NCBI RefSeq assembly: GCF_007827955.1
Contig: NZ_VITR01000006.1
Location: 124,001 to 188,000, forward strand
Reading direction: 5' to 3'
DNA: 64,000 bases
Source: Nitrospirillum pindoramense
GTDB lineage: Bacteria > Pseudomonadota > Alphaproteobacteria > Azospirillales > Azospirillaceae
Shown here one piece after another: positions 54,395 through 64,000 of the stretch; position 1 is the stretch's first letter, and each line of letters begins with the position of its first letter. The translations under genes were made by a program, and so were the position numbers. Below the pieces are notes generated by a model. It saw nothing but the letters and a program-made list of their open reading frames with translations, had not been told where the DNA came from and did no database searches.

Positions 54395-55990
54395 TTATTT
54401 GCCTGCGGCCACGTCGAGGTCATCCATCGACCGCAACAGCACCGACAAAAGGGCCGGCACCTGCTCGGGCAGGTCTTCCGCGACCAGGCCGGGGCCGAAG
54501 CGAACCGCCGCCCGCGCGTGCAGCCAGGCGGCGGCCTGGGCGGCGCGAAAGGCATCCATGCCCCCCGCCAGCAGCCCCACGCACAGTCCCGCCAGCACAT
54601 CGCCCGACCCGGCGGTGGCCAAGGTGGCTGGCCCGCCCGCCTCAATCACCGCACGGCCGTCAGGATGGGCGATGACTGTGTCCGCCCCCTTCAGCAGGAC
54701 GACGGCGCCCAGATGCCGGGCCGCCGTCCGCGCGCGGGACAGCTTGTCCGCGCCCGAAGCGGTGGAGGACAGGATCGGGTGGCCGGCGCCAAACAGCCGG
54801 GCGAATTCCCCCTCATGCGGCGTCAGCACAGCCCGCCCCGTGAGATGCGGGCGCAGCGCGTCAGCCGCGCCGGCAAAGGCGGTGAAAACATCAGCGTCCA
54901 GCACCAGGCCGAAATCGGACCCCCGCCGTCCGGCCGCCGCCACCAAGGCATGCAGCAAGGCCTGTGACGCGTCATCCGTGCCGGCGCCGGGGCCGAACAC
55001 GGCGGCGGCGACACGGGGATCCGCCACCATGTCGGCCGCGGCGGTCGCGTCCGACATCGGACGCACGATCTGGCTGGGACTGGAAAGACGGTAGACCAAT
55101 TCCGCCGCTGGCGGGCTGGCCACCGTCACCATGCCGGCCCCGACCCGTTGCGCCGCCCGCGCCACCAGACGGGCGGCGCCTGTCATAACCGCCCCGCCCA
55201 CGACCAAGGCATGGCCCCGCCGGTATTTGTGATCGTCAACGCGCGGTCGTGGCAGGGCGTCCACGAACAGGGCCGGCCCGTTCTCCCACACGTCGCTCGC
55301 CACCGCCGGCCCGTCCAGCACGCCCTCGGGTATTCCAATATCCGCCACACGGGTGGCGCCACAGGCCACACGGCCAGGCAGAAGCAGGTGGCCGGGCTTT
55401 TTGCGGAAGAAGGTGACGGTGAGGTCGGCCTGGACCATGCCCCCCTCTTCCATCGGGCGGCTACCCACGGGATGGCCGGTGTCCGCGTCCAGGCCGCTGG
55501 GCACGTCCACCGCCACCACCATGGCGCCGTCCCGGCGCGCCGCCGCCATCGCCACCACCAATTCCCTCGCAGCACCAGACAGCGGACGTGTAAGCCCCGT
55601 GCCGAAGAGGGCGTCGATCACCACCGCGGCCCCGTTCAACACCCGCGACTCGGCCGCCAGCACCGAGTCTCGCCCCCAGGCCCCCACCCATTCGGCGGCG
55701 GCCAGGGCGGCATCCCCCGTCAGCCGGTCCAGTTCCCCCAGCAGGGCCAGGCGCACAGGCCAACCGGCGGCCGCCAGATGGCGGGCCGCGACGAAGCCAT
55801 CGCCCCCGTTGTTGCCGGGCCCGCACAGCACGGCCACCGGCGCCACGCCCTGGCCGCCACGCTGATGGGCCATGACGGCATCCGCCACGGCCCGGCCCGC
55901 ATGCTCCATCAAGGTGATGCCGGATACCCCACCGGCGATGGCGGCGGCATCGGCAGCCCGCATGCGGGCGACGGACAGCAAGACGTTCAT
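54395..55990 (-). CDS. nnrD: bifunctional NAD(P)H-hydrate repair enzyme
   Basis: Encodes 531 residues from ATG 55990 (MNVLLSVARMRAADAAAI). It combines two activities in one chain. The N-terminal NAD(P)HX epimerase (YjeF_N; VAVLCGPGNNGGDGFVAARHLAAAGW, AVDVPSGLDADTG) covers about residues 1-215. The C-terminal ADP-dependent NAD(P)HX dehydratase (ribokinase-like carbohydrate kinase fold; HALVVGGAVMTGAARLVARAA, GPGAGTDDASQ, LTPHEGEFARL, LATAGSGDVLAGLC) covers about 235-525. It repairs damaged nicotinamide cofactors. Length is standard. Preceding sequence shows no clear ribosome site, so the start may move slightly. Confidence 0.93.
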   Translation of the reverse strand: MNVLLSVARMRAADAAAIAGGVSGITLMEHAGRAVADAVMAHQRGGQGVAPVAVLCGPGNNGGDGFVAARHLAAAGWPVRLALLGELDRLTGDAALAAAEWVGAWGRDSVLAAESRVLNGAAVVIDALFGTGLTRPLSGAARELVVAMAAARRDGAMVVAVDVPSGLDADTGHPVGSRPMEEGGMVQADLTVTFFRKKPGHLLLPGRVACGATRVADIGIPEGVLDGPAVASDVWENGPALFVDALPRPRVDDHKYRRGHALVVGGAVMTGAARLVARAAQRVGAGMVTVASPPAAELVYRLSSPSQIVRPMSDATAAADMVADPRVAAAVFGPGAGTDDASQALLHALVAAAGRRGSDFGLVLDADVFTAFAGAADALRPHLTGRAVLTPHEGEFARLFGAGHPILSSTASGADKLSRARTAARHLGAVVLLKGADTVIAHPDGRAVIEAGGPATLATAGSGDVLAGLCVGLLAGGMDAFRAAQAAAWLHARAAVRFGPGLVAEDLPEQVPALLSVLLRSMDDLDVAAGK

Positions 55991-56154
55991 GGAGGCGGGC
56001 GGGAATAGGGAAGCGGCGCGCGGGGGCATAGGGCGGACACTCGGCGGCGGGGCGACCTGAAGTTGATCCCGGCATCGGCAGGACAACGCGCCACTGGCGG
56101 CGCCGGGGATGTCCGGGTACAATGGCGCCGTCCGTAACCACCCGTCGAGGGCTT

Positions 56155-56817
56155 ATGTCCACCATTTGGGGACCGGGTACGTTGATCCTGGCCAGTTGGG
56201 CCACCATTGCCGCCTGGGGCGGCCGCCTTCTTCACCAACGACAAAAACGCCTGCGGGCCGTATTCGCCCACGACCTGTCCCTGGCCACGGAGCGCTTCCG
56301 CATACGCCAAGGCCTGGACGCGGCCACCGCCGGCTTCTGGGAACGGGAATTCCGCCGCTATTTCGGCCTGATGGCGACGCCCCCGGCGTTGGCCGCCGGT
56401 CGGCCCCTGGGGGCGCCGGACAGCCAAGTGGACGATTACTGGCATGAGCTGGTGCTGTGCACCGCGCTTTATGCCGACTATTGCCGGGCGGCGGCCGGGC
56501 GGTTCATCCACCACCATGTCGGCGCCGGCAGCGCCGAGGCCTACGCCCGCACCTGGCTGGCCTATGAGGCATGCTATGGCGTGCCCGATCCGCAAGCCTG
56601 GCCGGCCCCCAGCCCCATGGCCATCGCCCGGGTGCAGAAGACCCGGGGCGACCAGGGGGGCGGGACGGAGTCCTCCACCGGCTGGGACAGCGGAAGCGGC
56701 CAAGCCCACGGCTCCTGCGGGGGCGGCCATGGGCATGGGGCGGGCCATGGTGGGGACGGCCACGGCGGATGCGGCGGCCATGGCGGTTGCGGAGGCGGCA
56801 GTTGCGGCGGCCATTGA
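56155..56817 (+). CDS. GRDP-like membrane-anchored protein with Gly/His/Cys-rich tail
   Basis: Encodes 220 residues from ATG 56155 (MSTIWGPGTLILASW), with a GAGG site. An N-terminal hydrophobic segment (about 5-24) is followed by a helical domain holding the glycine-rich domain-containing protein (GRDP, PF07173-like) signature: VDDYWHELVLCTALYADYC, then GRFIHHH. That W-H...Y...C...H-H pattern may bind metal. After about residue 165 comes a tail of Gly, His and Cys clusters (GGGHGHGAGHGG, GGCGGHGGCGGGSCGGH) with about 5 Cys and many His, a plausible metal-binding tail. Stand-alone, divergent from nnrD, upstream of tRNA-His on the opposite strand. Confidence 0.75.
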   Translation: MSTIWGPGTLILASWATIAAWGGRLLHQRQKRLRAVFAHDLSLATERFRIRQGLDAATAGFWEREFRRYFGLMATPPALAAGRPLGAPDSQVDDYWHELVLCTALYADYCRAAAGRFIHHHVGAGSAEAYARTWLAYEACYGVPDPQAWPAPSPMAIARVQKTRGDQGGGTESSTGWDSGSGQAHGSCGGGHGHGAGHGGDGHGGCGGHGGCGGGSCGGH

Positions 56818-56860
56818 GGCCTTAAGCGAGCCTGCCCGCCGAGCGTACCGCCATAACGCA

Positions 56861-56885
56861 AAAAGGCGCCCCGAAGGGCGCCTTT
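56861..56885 (-). terminator. intrinsic terminator (tRNA-His)
   Basis: AAAGGCGCCC (56862-56871) pairs with GGGCGCCTTT (56876-56885) around a CGAA tetraloop (TTCG on the minus strand). The minus strand reads on into TTTTTGCG. It ends tRNA-His and may also serve the gene on the plus strand. Confidence 0.85.
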
Positions 56886-56890
56886 GCCAT

Positions 56891-56909
56891 CCTTATATAT
56901 ACTATAAGG
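56891..56909. repeat. A+T palindrome in the tRNA-His trailer
   Basis: CCTTATA-TATAC-TATAAGG, a 7-bp stem between the tRNA-His 3' end and its terminator. Strikingly A+T-rich in this genome; probably a tRNA trailer-processing structure. Confidence 0.5.
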
Positions 56910-56913
56910 AGAA

Positions 56914-56990
56914 TGGGGCGATGGATGGGACTCGAACCCACGACCGCTCGGACCACAACCGAGAGCTCTACCAGCTGAGCTACCACCGCC
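56914..56990 (-). tRNA. tRNA-His (GTG)
   Basis: 77 bases including encoded CCA and the extra G at position -1 (plus-strand C 56990) that marks tRNA-His. Acceptor GCGGTGG/CCATCGC with C73, anticodon stem CTCGG/CCGAG, loop TTGTGGT with anticodon GTG, T-arm GTGGGTTCGAGTCCCAT. Good cloverleaf throughout. Confidence 0.97.
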
Positions 56991-57176
56991 GCCGTGAGGC
57001 GGGTTTCTGCACCACCTACCCCCACCCCGTCAAGCGTTCTGATAAAATAATCTTCACATGCCGGGGTCGCGTTGCGGGATAGGCCGCAATCGAGGCAGCG
57101 CCACCCCCGCAAATCCGGGCGAGAGGATGGCTTAAGAGTAAATTTCAGGCCATTGTCTATTTTTTGTGCTGCCGTT

Positions 57177-57193
57177 TGCATAGAAACAGTGCA
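57177..57193 (+). promoter_or_regulatory. putative NtrC binding site
   Basis: TGCATAGAAACAGTGCA: inverted half-sites TGCA-...-GTGCA, close to the NtrC consensus but one base longer (17 rather than 16). It sits about 55 bases before the -24 element of the glnB promoter, in the region where an enhancer is expected. Confidence 0.45.
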
Positions 57194-57242
57194 TGCATGG
57201 GCGGCGGTTGGCCAGGAGGGCCGGCACCGCCCCATCCGGCGG

Positions 57243-57262
57243 GTTGGCATGGGGCGTGCTAT
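57243..57262 (+). promoter_or_regulatory. sigma-54 promoter of glnBA
   Basis: GTTGGCATGGGGCGTGCTAT: the -24 GG (57246-57247) and -12 GC (57258-57259) have the invariant 10-base interval, with TGGCA and TGCT flanks. The start would fall near 57270, giving a glnB leader of about 205 bases. Nitrogen-regulated glnB promoters of this kind are established in Azospirillum. Confidence 0.7.
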
Positions 57263-57472
57263 CCTATCGGGCCGGTCCGGTCGGGCCACACGGGTGGGGC
57301 GGAACGCCTGTTGCGGGAAACGCCCAAGCCGTGTTGTGTATCGGCCAGACAGCGAATTGAAAATCGTGGGGGGTTCCCGGTACCGTTTCCCTGGGATGAG
57401 ACCAAGGGTCGATCACCAGCCCAGGCAGCGGCGCCAACATCCCCCGCCCTTGAAGCGAAGGCGTGGCCGTAA

Positions 57473-57814
<342 letters not shown>

Positions 57815-57959
57815 CGCGCGAGTTTGGGGCCGGCGGCACGGGATGGGAGTAACCCTGGGCGCCGGAACAGTATGGGATGGGGGTGCAGCGATGTTCCCGC
57901 CCATGAGAACCAGTCAGTAGTAACCCAACACCTCCCAGAACTTTAGGGAACCCATCAAG
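57815..57959. other. glnB-glnA intergenic
   Basis: 145 bases, mostly G+C, including repeats of GGGATGGG. A second promoter for glnA is known in related bacteria, but I could not place one here. AGGGA about 11 bases before the glnA ATG is a weak ribosome site. Confidence 0.4.
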
Positions 57960-59369
<1,410 letters not shown>

Positions 59370-59404
59370 TCGGATCGGCTTCCCCTGGGAAGCCTCCTGT
59401 CGGG

Positions 59405-59438
59405 AAAGGGCCGTCCCTCGGGGCGGCCCTTTTCTTTT
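59405..59438 (+). terminator. intrinsic terminator of glnBA
   Basis: AAAGGGCCG(TCCC) (59405-59417) pairs with (GGGG)CGGCCCTTT (59420-59432) and is followed by TTTTCTTTT (59430-59438), just after the glnA stop at 59369. A textbook intrinsic terminator. Confidence 0.92.
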
Positions 59439-59647
59439 GCGGCTGCCATGGCCGCGGCGGGACCGCGACCAGCCGTCGCCCCCTCGCTCGCCCCCTTGCC
59501 CCGCCCTTCCCTGTACCGGAGGATAGCGCCCTGCCCCTGTCCACCACCGCCGGCAAACGTTACTCTCAGGGGGATGTCGCGCCTTTTCCCGGACGTCCGC
59601 CGTCACGGAAGGGCGGATAGGGCGGGTCACAAGCGGAAGCAGGGCTC
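59439..59647. other. intergenic between glnA and the histidine-kinase gene
   Basis: About 210 bases with no gene. It should hold the promoter of the two-gene signalling operon. No repeats or convincing promoter boxes seen. Confidence 0.3.
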
Positions 59648-61462
59648 ATGGCACAGTCCACCGGTCCCCGGTCGATGGAGATGGGAACGGCGGAGAGGAC
59701 CGTCCCGCCCGGGGCCTCATTGCCCGTCCCGTCCCCGAGCCGGGCCACGGGCGGGATGACCGTGCGCCTGCGGCTGTTGCTGGCCTTCGGCCTGTTGACC
59801 TTGGGGGTGGTGCTGGCGGGGCTGCTCGCCGTCAATCGTCTGGCGGCCGTGAATGAAAAGACCACCGTCATCCGCGACAATTGGTTGCCCAGCACGGCCG
59901 TGAACGGCCAGATGATCTCCGCCATCAAAAGCCATCGCCTGGCCACGGCACGGCTGCTTTTCTTTGACGAGTCCACCCTGGACAGGGACCTGGAAACGCT
60001 GGACCACCGCAACCAGGATGTGGAGATCGCGCGCCGCGATTATCAGCAGTACATCGTCATGAATACGGAGGATGAGCGTCACCTGTACGCCTTCGACCAA
60101 GCCTGGGCCGCCGCCCGGCAATACGAGCAGCGGCTCAAGGACCTGGTGAGGGAGCATAACAAGGCGGAGGCCGTCGCCCTGTACAATGGGCCGCTGCGGG
60201 ACGCCGACAACCAGGCGACGGACGCCATCCTGCGTGACCTGGCGTTCAACGTGAACCAGGGCCGCGCCACGGCGCGCGAGGGCAACGCCATCTACGACTC
60301 CACGCGCCTGATGCTGTGGGCGGGCATCGGCTTGGCCGTCGCGGCGGGAACCCTGCTGGCCATGTTGGCCAACCGCGCCATCGCCGCCCCGATACAGGCC
60401 ATGACCAGGGCTACCGCCGCCTTCGCGCAGGGCCGCTACGACCATCCCCTGCCAAGCAGAAACCGGCGGGACGAAATCGCTGACCTTGCCGCGGCGCTGG
60501 CCGTGCTGCGGGATAAAAGCGCGGAGCGCGACCGGATGATCGCCGACCGCACGGACGAGGCCCAGTCCCTGTCCGCCGCCAAGACCGAGGCGGAAACCAA
60601 CTTGGCCACCCTGCGCCAACTACAGGAACAGTTGGTCGAATCGGAAAAACTGGCCGCCCTGGGCGCCCTGGTCGCCGGCGTGGCGCACGAGGTCAATTCC
60701 CCCCTGGGCGTGGCGGTCAGCGCCAGCAGCACGCTGGCGCTGGAAACCAAGCGCTTCCTGGCCGCCATCGAGGCCGGCCAACTGCGACAGAGCACAGTGG
60801 ACCGCTTCGCCCGCGTGGCCCGCGACAGCACCGACCTGCTGGAGCGCAACCTGGACCGCGCCACCAGCCTGGTGCAGCATTTCAAACAGGTGGCGGTGGA
60901 CCGCACCAGTTCCCAGCGCCGGCGATTCGACCTGGCGGAAATGGTGTCGGATACCCTGACCACGTTGGGTCCCATGCTGCGGCGCGCCACGTTCAATGTC
61001 GAAACCCGCATTCCCGACGGCATCGATCTCGACAGCTATCCCGGCCCGCTGGGCCAGGTGCTGACCAACCTGATCCAGAACGCCGAACTGCATGCCTTCG
61101 ATGGCGCCGTTTCGGCGCGGGACCGGGAGGCCACCGGCCAGAGGCTGCGCATCGAGGCCAGCCGCAACGCCCGCGAGGTAACCCTGCGCGTGCAGGACAA
61201 CGGCGCGGGGATGAGCGAAGATGTGCGCCGGCGTCTTTTCGAACCGTTCTTCACGACGAAATTGGGTCAGGGAGGGTCGGGCCTGGGCATGCACATCGTC
61301 TACAACATCGTGACCGGCATCCTGGGCGGCTCCATCGCCGTCGCCGCATCGCCCGGCCAGGGAACCAGCGTGACCCTGACCCTGCCGCTGGTGGCGCCCC
61401 AGACGGACGACAGTGCCGGCGCCCGCCCCGGCACCTGGGCCCCCGGCCAGGAATCCAGCTGA
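59648..61462 (+). CDS. sensor histidine kinase (4HB sensor, HAMP)
   Basis: Encodes 604 residues; an ATG at 59756 (MTVRLRLLLAFGLL) just before TM1 is an alternative start. TM1 at about 40-62, a four-helix-bundle periplasmic sensor (as in chemoreceptors) to about 215, TM2 at about 220-243, then HAMP. Kinase core: LGALVAGVAHEVNSPLGVAVS (phospho-His in AHEVNSP), NLIQNAELHAF N-box, VQDNGAGMSEDVRRRLFEPFFTTK and GGSGLGMHIVYNIV. The stop TGA shares its A with the ATG of the next gene. With that gene it forms a two-component unit likely tuned to an extracellular cue. Confidence 0.92.
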   Translation: MAQSTGPRSMEMGTAERTVPPGASLPVPSPSRATGGMTVRLRLLLAFGLLTLGVVLAGLLAVNRLAAVNEKTTVIRDNWLPSTAVNGQMISAIKSHRLATARLLFFDESTLDRDLETLDHRNQDVEIARRDYQQYIVMNTEDERHLYAFDQAWAAARQYEQRLKDLVREHNKAEAVALYNGPLRDADNQATDAILRDLAFNVNQGRATAREGNAIYDSTRLMLWAGIGLAVAAGTLLAMLANRAIAAPIQAMTRATAAFAQGRYDHPLPSRNRRDEIADLAAALAVLRDKSAERDRMIADRTDEAQSLSAAKTEAETNLATLRQLQEQLVESEKLAALGALVAGVAHEVNSPLGVAVSASSTLALETKRFLAAIEAGQLRQSTVDRFARVARDSTDLLERNLDRATSLVQHFKQVAVDRTSSQRRRFDLAEMVSDTLTTLGPMLRRATFNVETRIPDGIDLDSYPGPLGQVLTNLIQNAELHAFDGAVSARDREATGQRLRIEASRNAREVTLRVQDNGAGMSEDVRRRLFEPFFTTKLGQGGSGLGMHIVYNIVTGILGGSIAVAASPGQGTSVTLTLPLVAPQTDDSAGARPGTWAPGQESS

Positions 61463-63696
61463 TGGCGAACCAGGCCGAGGCCCTGATCCACATCGAGGAT
61501 GACCGGGACGACACGCGGCAGGGCGGGTCCGGCTGGCGCATCCTGGTGGTCGACGATGATGAGCAGGTTCACCTGGCCACGCGCCTGGCGCTGGAGGACA
61601 TGGATTTCCGGGGCCGGCCGCTGACCTTGGACAGCTGCTATTCCGCCTGGGAGGCGTTCGATTACCTGTCCAACACCCCGGATATCGCCGTGGTGCTGCT
61701 GGACGTGGTGATGGAGGATGAACACGCCGGGCTGGATCTGGTGCGGCGCATCCGGGAGGACCTGCGCAATGACCAGGTGCGCATCGTGCTGCGCACCGGC
61801 CAGCCGGGCTATGCCCCGGAACTTGACGTCATCCGCCAGTATGACATCAACGATTACAAGGCCAAGACGGAGCTGACCGTCACCCGGCTGGCCTCCAGCA
61901 TCATCACGGCGTTGCGCTCGTATGAGCAGATCGTGGCGCTGGACCGCCACCGCCGGGGACTGGAGCAGGTGATCAAGGCCTCCGCCGACCTGTTCAGCGA
62001 GCGCAGCCTGAACGAGTTCAGCGCCGGGGTGCTGATCCAGCTGGCGGCCCAGATGGGAACGGAACCGGAGGGGCTGTTGTGCGCCCAGGGCACGGTGGAC
62101 GGCCCCGTCATCGTCGCCGCGGCCGGCCGATTCGCCGATCATATCCGCAAGCCCCTGGCCACCCTGGGCAATGTCGAGATCGAGGCCGCGCTGCTGGAGG
62201 CGTTTTCACGGCGCCAGGGCTTCAAGAGCCGGGATGGGGATATCCTGTACCTCCAGTCGGGCAGCGCCCATCCGGCCGCCGTCTACATGTCCACCCCCAT
62301 CCCGGTGGATGAACAGAAACGCGACCTGCTGCGCCTGTTCACCATCAACGTGGCGCTGGGCTTCGAAACCGCGACCTTGTTCGAGCATCTGCGCTCCGTG
62401 GCCTTCACCGACCCGTTGACCGGCCTGCCCAACCGCGCCGGATTCATCAGCGCGCTGGACCGGGACGCGCGGGACCACGCGGTACCGGGACGCGGCCTGG
62501 TGGTGATCCTGCTGGATCTGGACCAGTTCCATTTCATCAACTCCCGCCTGGGCTTCCAGGTGGCGGATGCCGTGCTGCGCGCCGTGGGCCACCGCTTGGC
62601 GACCACCTTCCCCGACGCCGTGGCGGTCAGCCGTTTTGGCGGCGACCGTTTCGCCTTGGCCCTGCCGGTGCCGACGGACGGGGGCCTGTCGTTGCCATCC
62701 CTGGAACGGCAGCTAGAGATGGCGTTCGAGGCCGGCTTCGACGTCGCCGGGCGCCATGCCAGCCTGTCGGCCACCAGCGGCTGCACCATCAGCGCCGGCG
62801 ACAGCGGCGATCAATTGGTGCAGCAGGCGTCCCTGGCGCTGAAGGACGCCAAGCTGCGGGCGCGGGGCCGCCTGGTCGCCTTCAACCCGGAGCTGGAACG
62901 GCGCAATAACGCCGGGCTGGCGCTGCTGGCCGAATTCCGCGCCGCCCTGCGCAACCGCGAACTGGTGCTGCATTACCAGCCCAAGCTGGATCTCCTGACC
63001 GGACGGCCGGTCGGGGTGGAGGCGTTGGTGCGGTGGCAATCGCCCCGGCACGGCCTGCTGATGCCGGCCCAGTTCCTGGACCTGGCGGAGGCCAGTGGCC
63101 TGATTCTGCCCATGGGCCTGATGGTGCTGGAAATGGCCATCCGTCAGCGCCGCCTATGGCGGACCGAGGGCCTGGACATCCCGGTGGCGGTCAACGTCTG
63201 TGCCCTGCAGGTGCAGCAGGCGGATTTCCTGCATGGCATCGATGGCGTGCTGGCGGCCCAGGATGCCACGGCCGACGGTCTTGAGATGGAGATCACCGAG
63301 TCCGTTTTCGTCGGCGACGACCAGCGCGCCTTCGACCATATCCAGGGCTTGCGCGACCGGGGCTTTGGCGTGGCGCTGGATGATTTCGGCACCGGCTATT
63401 CCTCATTGAGCTACCTGAACCGCCTTCCCGCCACCACGGTGAAGGTGGATCGCCGCTTCATCCAGGGCATGAACCAGGATTCGAAGTCCGACATGCTGGT
63501 TCGCGCCATCGTCCAGGTGGCCGCCGTCATCGACGCGAAGGTGGTGGCCGAGGGCGTGGAGACGGAGGAACAGGCCACGCGCCTGCGGGCTTTGGGCGTT
63601 CCCGTGGCCCAAGGCTTCCTCTACAGCCACGCCCTGCCGGCCGACGCCCTAGCGACCTGGTGGCTGAAGCAGGATGCGCCGGCGGCCCGTGGGTAA
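61462..63696 (+). CDS. response regulator, REC-DUF3369-GGDEF-EAL
   Basis: Encodes 744 residues. Domain order: receiver at about 25-145 (ILVVDDDEQ, acceptor Asp near 81 in VLLDVVMED, LRTGQPGYAP and Lys in YKAKTEL), a DUF3369 sensory linker (about 150-310; EQVIKASADLFSERSLNEFSAGV), a GGDEF domain near 320-470 whose signature is RFGGDRFALAL (GGDRF, degenerate), and an EAL domain at about 480-735 (VGVEALVRW, MEITESVF, VALDDFGTGYSSLSYLN, KVDRRFI, VVAEGVET). The EAL catalytic Glu and metal ligands look intact, so it is probably a cyclic-di-GMP phosphodiesterase with an inactive or regulatory cyclase domain, switched by the kinase upstream. Confidence 0.93.
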   Translation: MANQAEALIHIEDDRDDTRQGGSGWRILVVDDDEQVHLATRLALEDMDFRGRPLTLDSCYSAWEAFDYLSNTPDIAVVLLDVVMEDEHAGLDLVRRIREDLRNDQVRIVLRTGQPGYAPELDVIRQYDINDYKAKTELTVTRLASSIITALRSYEQIVALDRHRRGLEQVIKASADLFSERSLNEFSAGVLIQLAAQMGTEPEGLLCAQGTVDGPVIVAAAGRFADHIRKPLATLGNVEIEAALLEAFSRRQGFKSRDGDILYLQSGSAHPAAVYMSTPIPVDEQKRDLLRLFTINVALGFETATLFEHLRSVAFTDPLTGLPNRAGFISALDRDARDHAVPGRGLVVILLDLDQFHFINSRLGFQVADAVLRAVGHRLATTFPDAVAVSRFGGDRFALALPVPTDGGLSLPSLERQLEMAFEAGFDVAGRHASLSATSGCTISAGDSGDQLVQQASLALKDAKLRARGRLVAFNPELERRNNAGLALLAEFRAALRNRELVLHYQPKLDLLTGRPVGVEALVRWQSPRHGLLMPAQFLDLAEASGLILPMGLMVLEMAIRQRRLWRTEGLDIPVAVNVCALQVQQADFLHGIDGVLAAQDATADGLEMEITESVFVGDDQRAFDHIQGLRDRGFGVALDDFGTGYSSLSYLNRLPATTVKVDRRFIQGMNQDSKSDMLVRAIVQVAAVIDAKVVAEGVETEEQATRLRALGVPVAQGFLYSHALPADALATWWLKQDAPAARG

Positions 63697-63799
63697 AAGG
63701 GCCCCTCGGCCAGGCGCCTGCCGATGATTCCGGACGTGGAGACCGGGTGATTCTGATGTATCTTCAAGGGCTTCGCGGCATAGCGCGCCAGGGGGATAC

Positions 63800-64000
63800 A
63801 TGGCCTATACACTGCGCAAGGCACGGCTGGACGACAGGGCGGCGCTTCAGGATCTGATCCAGACCTCCGCCCGGGGGCTCAGCGGGGGCCACTATACGCC
63901 GGAAGTGGTGGAAGGGGCGCTGGCGGGCGCCTTCGGCGTGGACAGTGAACTGATCCATGACCAGACCTATTTCGTGGCGGAGGAAGAGGACGGCCTGTTC
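63800..64000 (+). CDS. GNAT family N-acetyltransferase, partial (cut by window end)
   Basis: The first 67 residues of a gene that runs off the window, starting ATG 63800 (MAYTLRKARLDDRAALQDLI) after a GGGGGAT site. The opening fits GNAT proteins: IRxAxxxDxxAIxxLI-type pattern followed by a helix and LSGGHYTPEVVEGALAGAFGVDSELI, then a beta strand TYFVAEEEDG. The acetyl-CoA binding part is beyond the edge. Family assignment is therefore tentative. Confidence 0.7.
   Translation, partial: MAYTLRKARLDDRAALQDLIQTSARGLSGGHYTPEVVEGALAGAFGVDSELIHDQTYFVAEEEDGLF

Noticed and set aside
54160-54675. A 171-residue plus-strand open frame
   Set aside because: It runs from the A+T-rich gap into the antisense of nnrD and changes character halfway; no ribosome site.

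Overview
The window is a high-GC, densely coding chromosomal segment of an alphaproteobacterium. Gene content and order fit Rhodospirillales/Azospirillaceae (Azospirillum, Nitrospirillum or Niveispirillum-like): nuoA-N followed by birA-coaX-rnj-DUF1467, tig-clpP-clpX-lon-hupB, and glnB-glnA behind a sigma-54 promoter. The genus-level placement is inference. I see no phage, IS, CRISPR or plasmid genes. Almost all of it reads as core chromosome.

Layout. 0-6.7 kb: a small conserved protein, a methyl-accepting chemotaxis protein, a composite palindromic intergenic repeat (2494-2712), a Tat-exported DUF885 metallopeptidase-like protein, a small secreted protein and an NCS2/AzgA-type purine permease. 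6.7-7.3 kb: no gene, but an apparently free-standing structured small RNA with promoter-like elements and a strong intrinsic terminator (about 6811-6995). 7.3-10.3 kb: a tightly overlapping minus-strand operon of GT2 glycosyltransferase, TVP38/DedA-like membrane protein and DUF2142 membrane protein. 10.5-14.2 kb: LysR regulator, DNA-3-methyladenine glycosylase I, a small membrane protein, a WxxGHW-repeat secreted protein, and two membrane-anchored coiled-coil proteins of unknown function.

14.2-33.1 kb (minus strand): the complete 14-subunit respiratory complex I operon nuoABCDEFGHIJKLMN, running on into birA, coaX, RNase J and DUF1467, preceded by tRNA-Asp. 33.3-36.5 kb: a small conserved protein, a CPA1 Na+/H+ antiporter and two small membrane proteins. 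36.8-44.3 kb: tRNA-Val, HU, Lon, ClpX, ClpP, trigger factor and tRNA-Leu, the usual protein-quality-control block. 44.5-49 kb: GNAT acetyltransferase, then a probably accessory redox operon (extradiol dioxygenase, glutaredoxin/GST-N-like protein, DoxX, quinone oxidoreductase) divergent from its LysR regulator.

49-57 kb: an AceE/transketolase-like E1 enzyme, a GAF hybrid histidine kinase, a small conserved protein with a GTG start, the NAD(P)H-hydrate repair enzyme NnrD, a glycine/histidine/cysteine-tailed GRDP-like protein and tRNA-His. 57-64 kb: the glnB-glnA nitrogen-assimilation operon, a membrane histidine kinase translationally coupled to a REC-DUF3369-GGDEF-EAL response regulator, and the start of a GNAT protein cut by the window edge.

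Functionally, the window combines energy metabolism (complex I), nitrogen signalling (PII and glutamine synthetase), proteostasis, and sensory or second-messenger signalling. The most promising unexplained items are the 6.8-kb small RNA, the nested palindromic repeat, the coiled-coil membrane pair and the metal-binding-tail GRDP-like protein. Stretches over 300 bases without a gene are 2466-2867, 6653-7296, 32624-33053, 36916-37241, 40081-40436, 53942-54394 and 56991-57475; each is described in the feature list.
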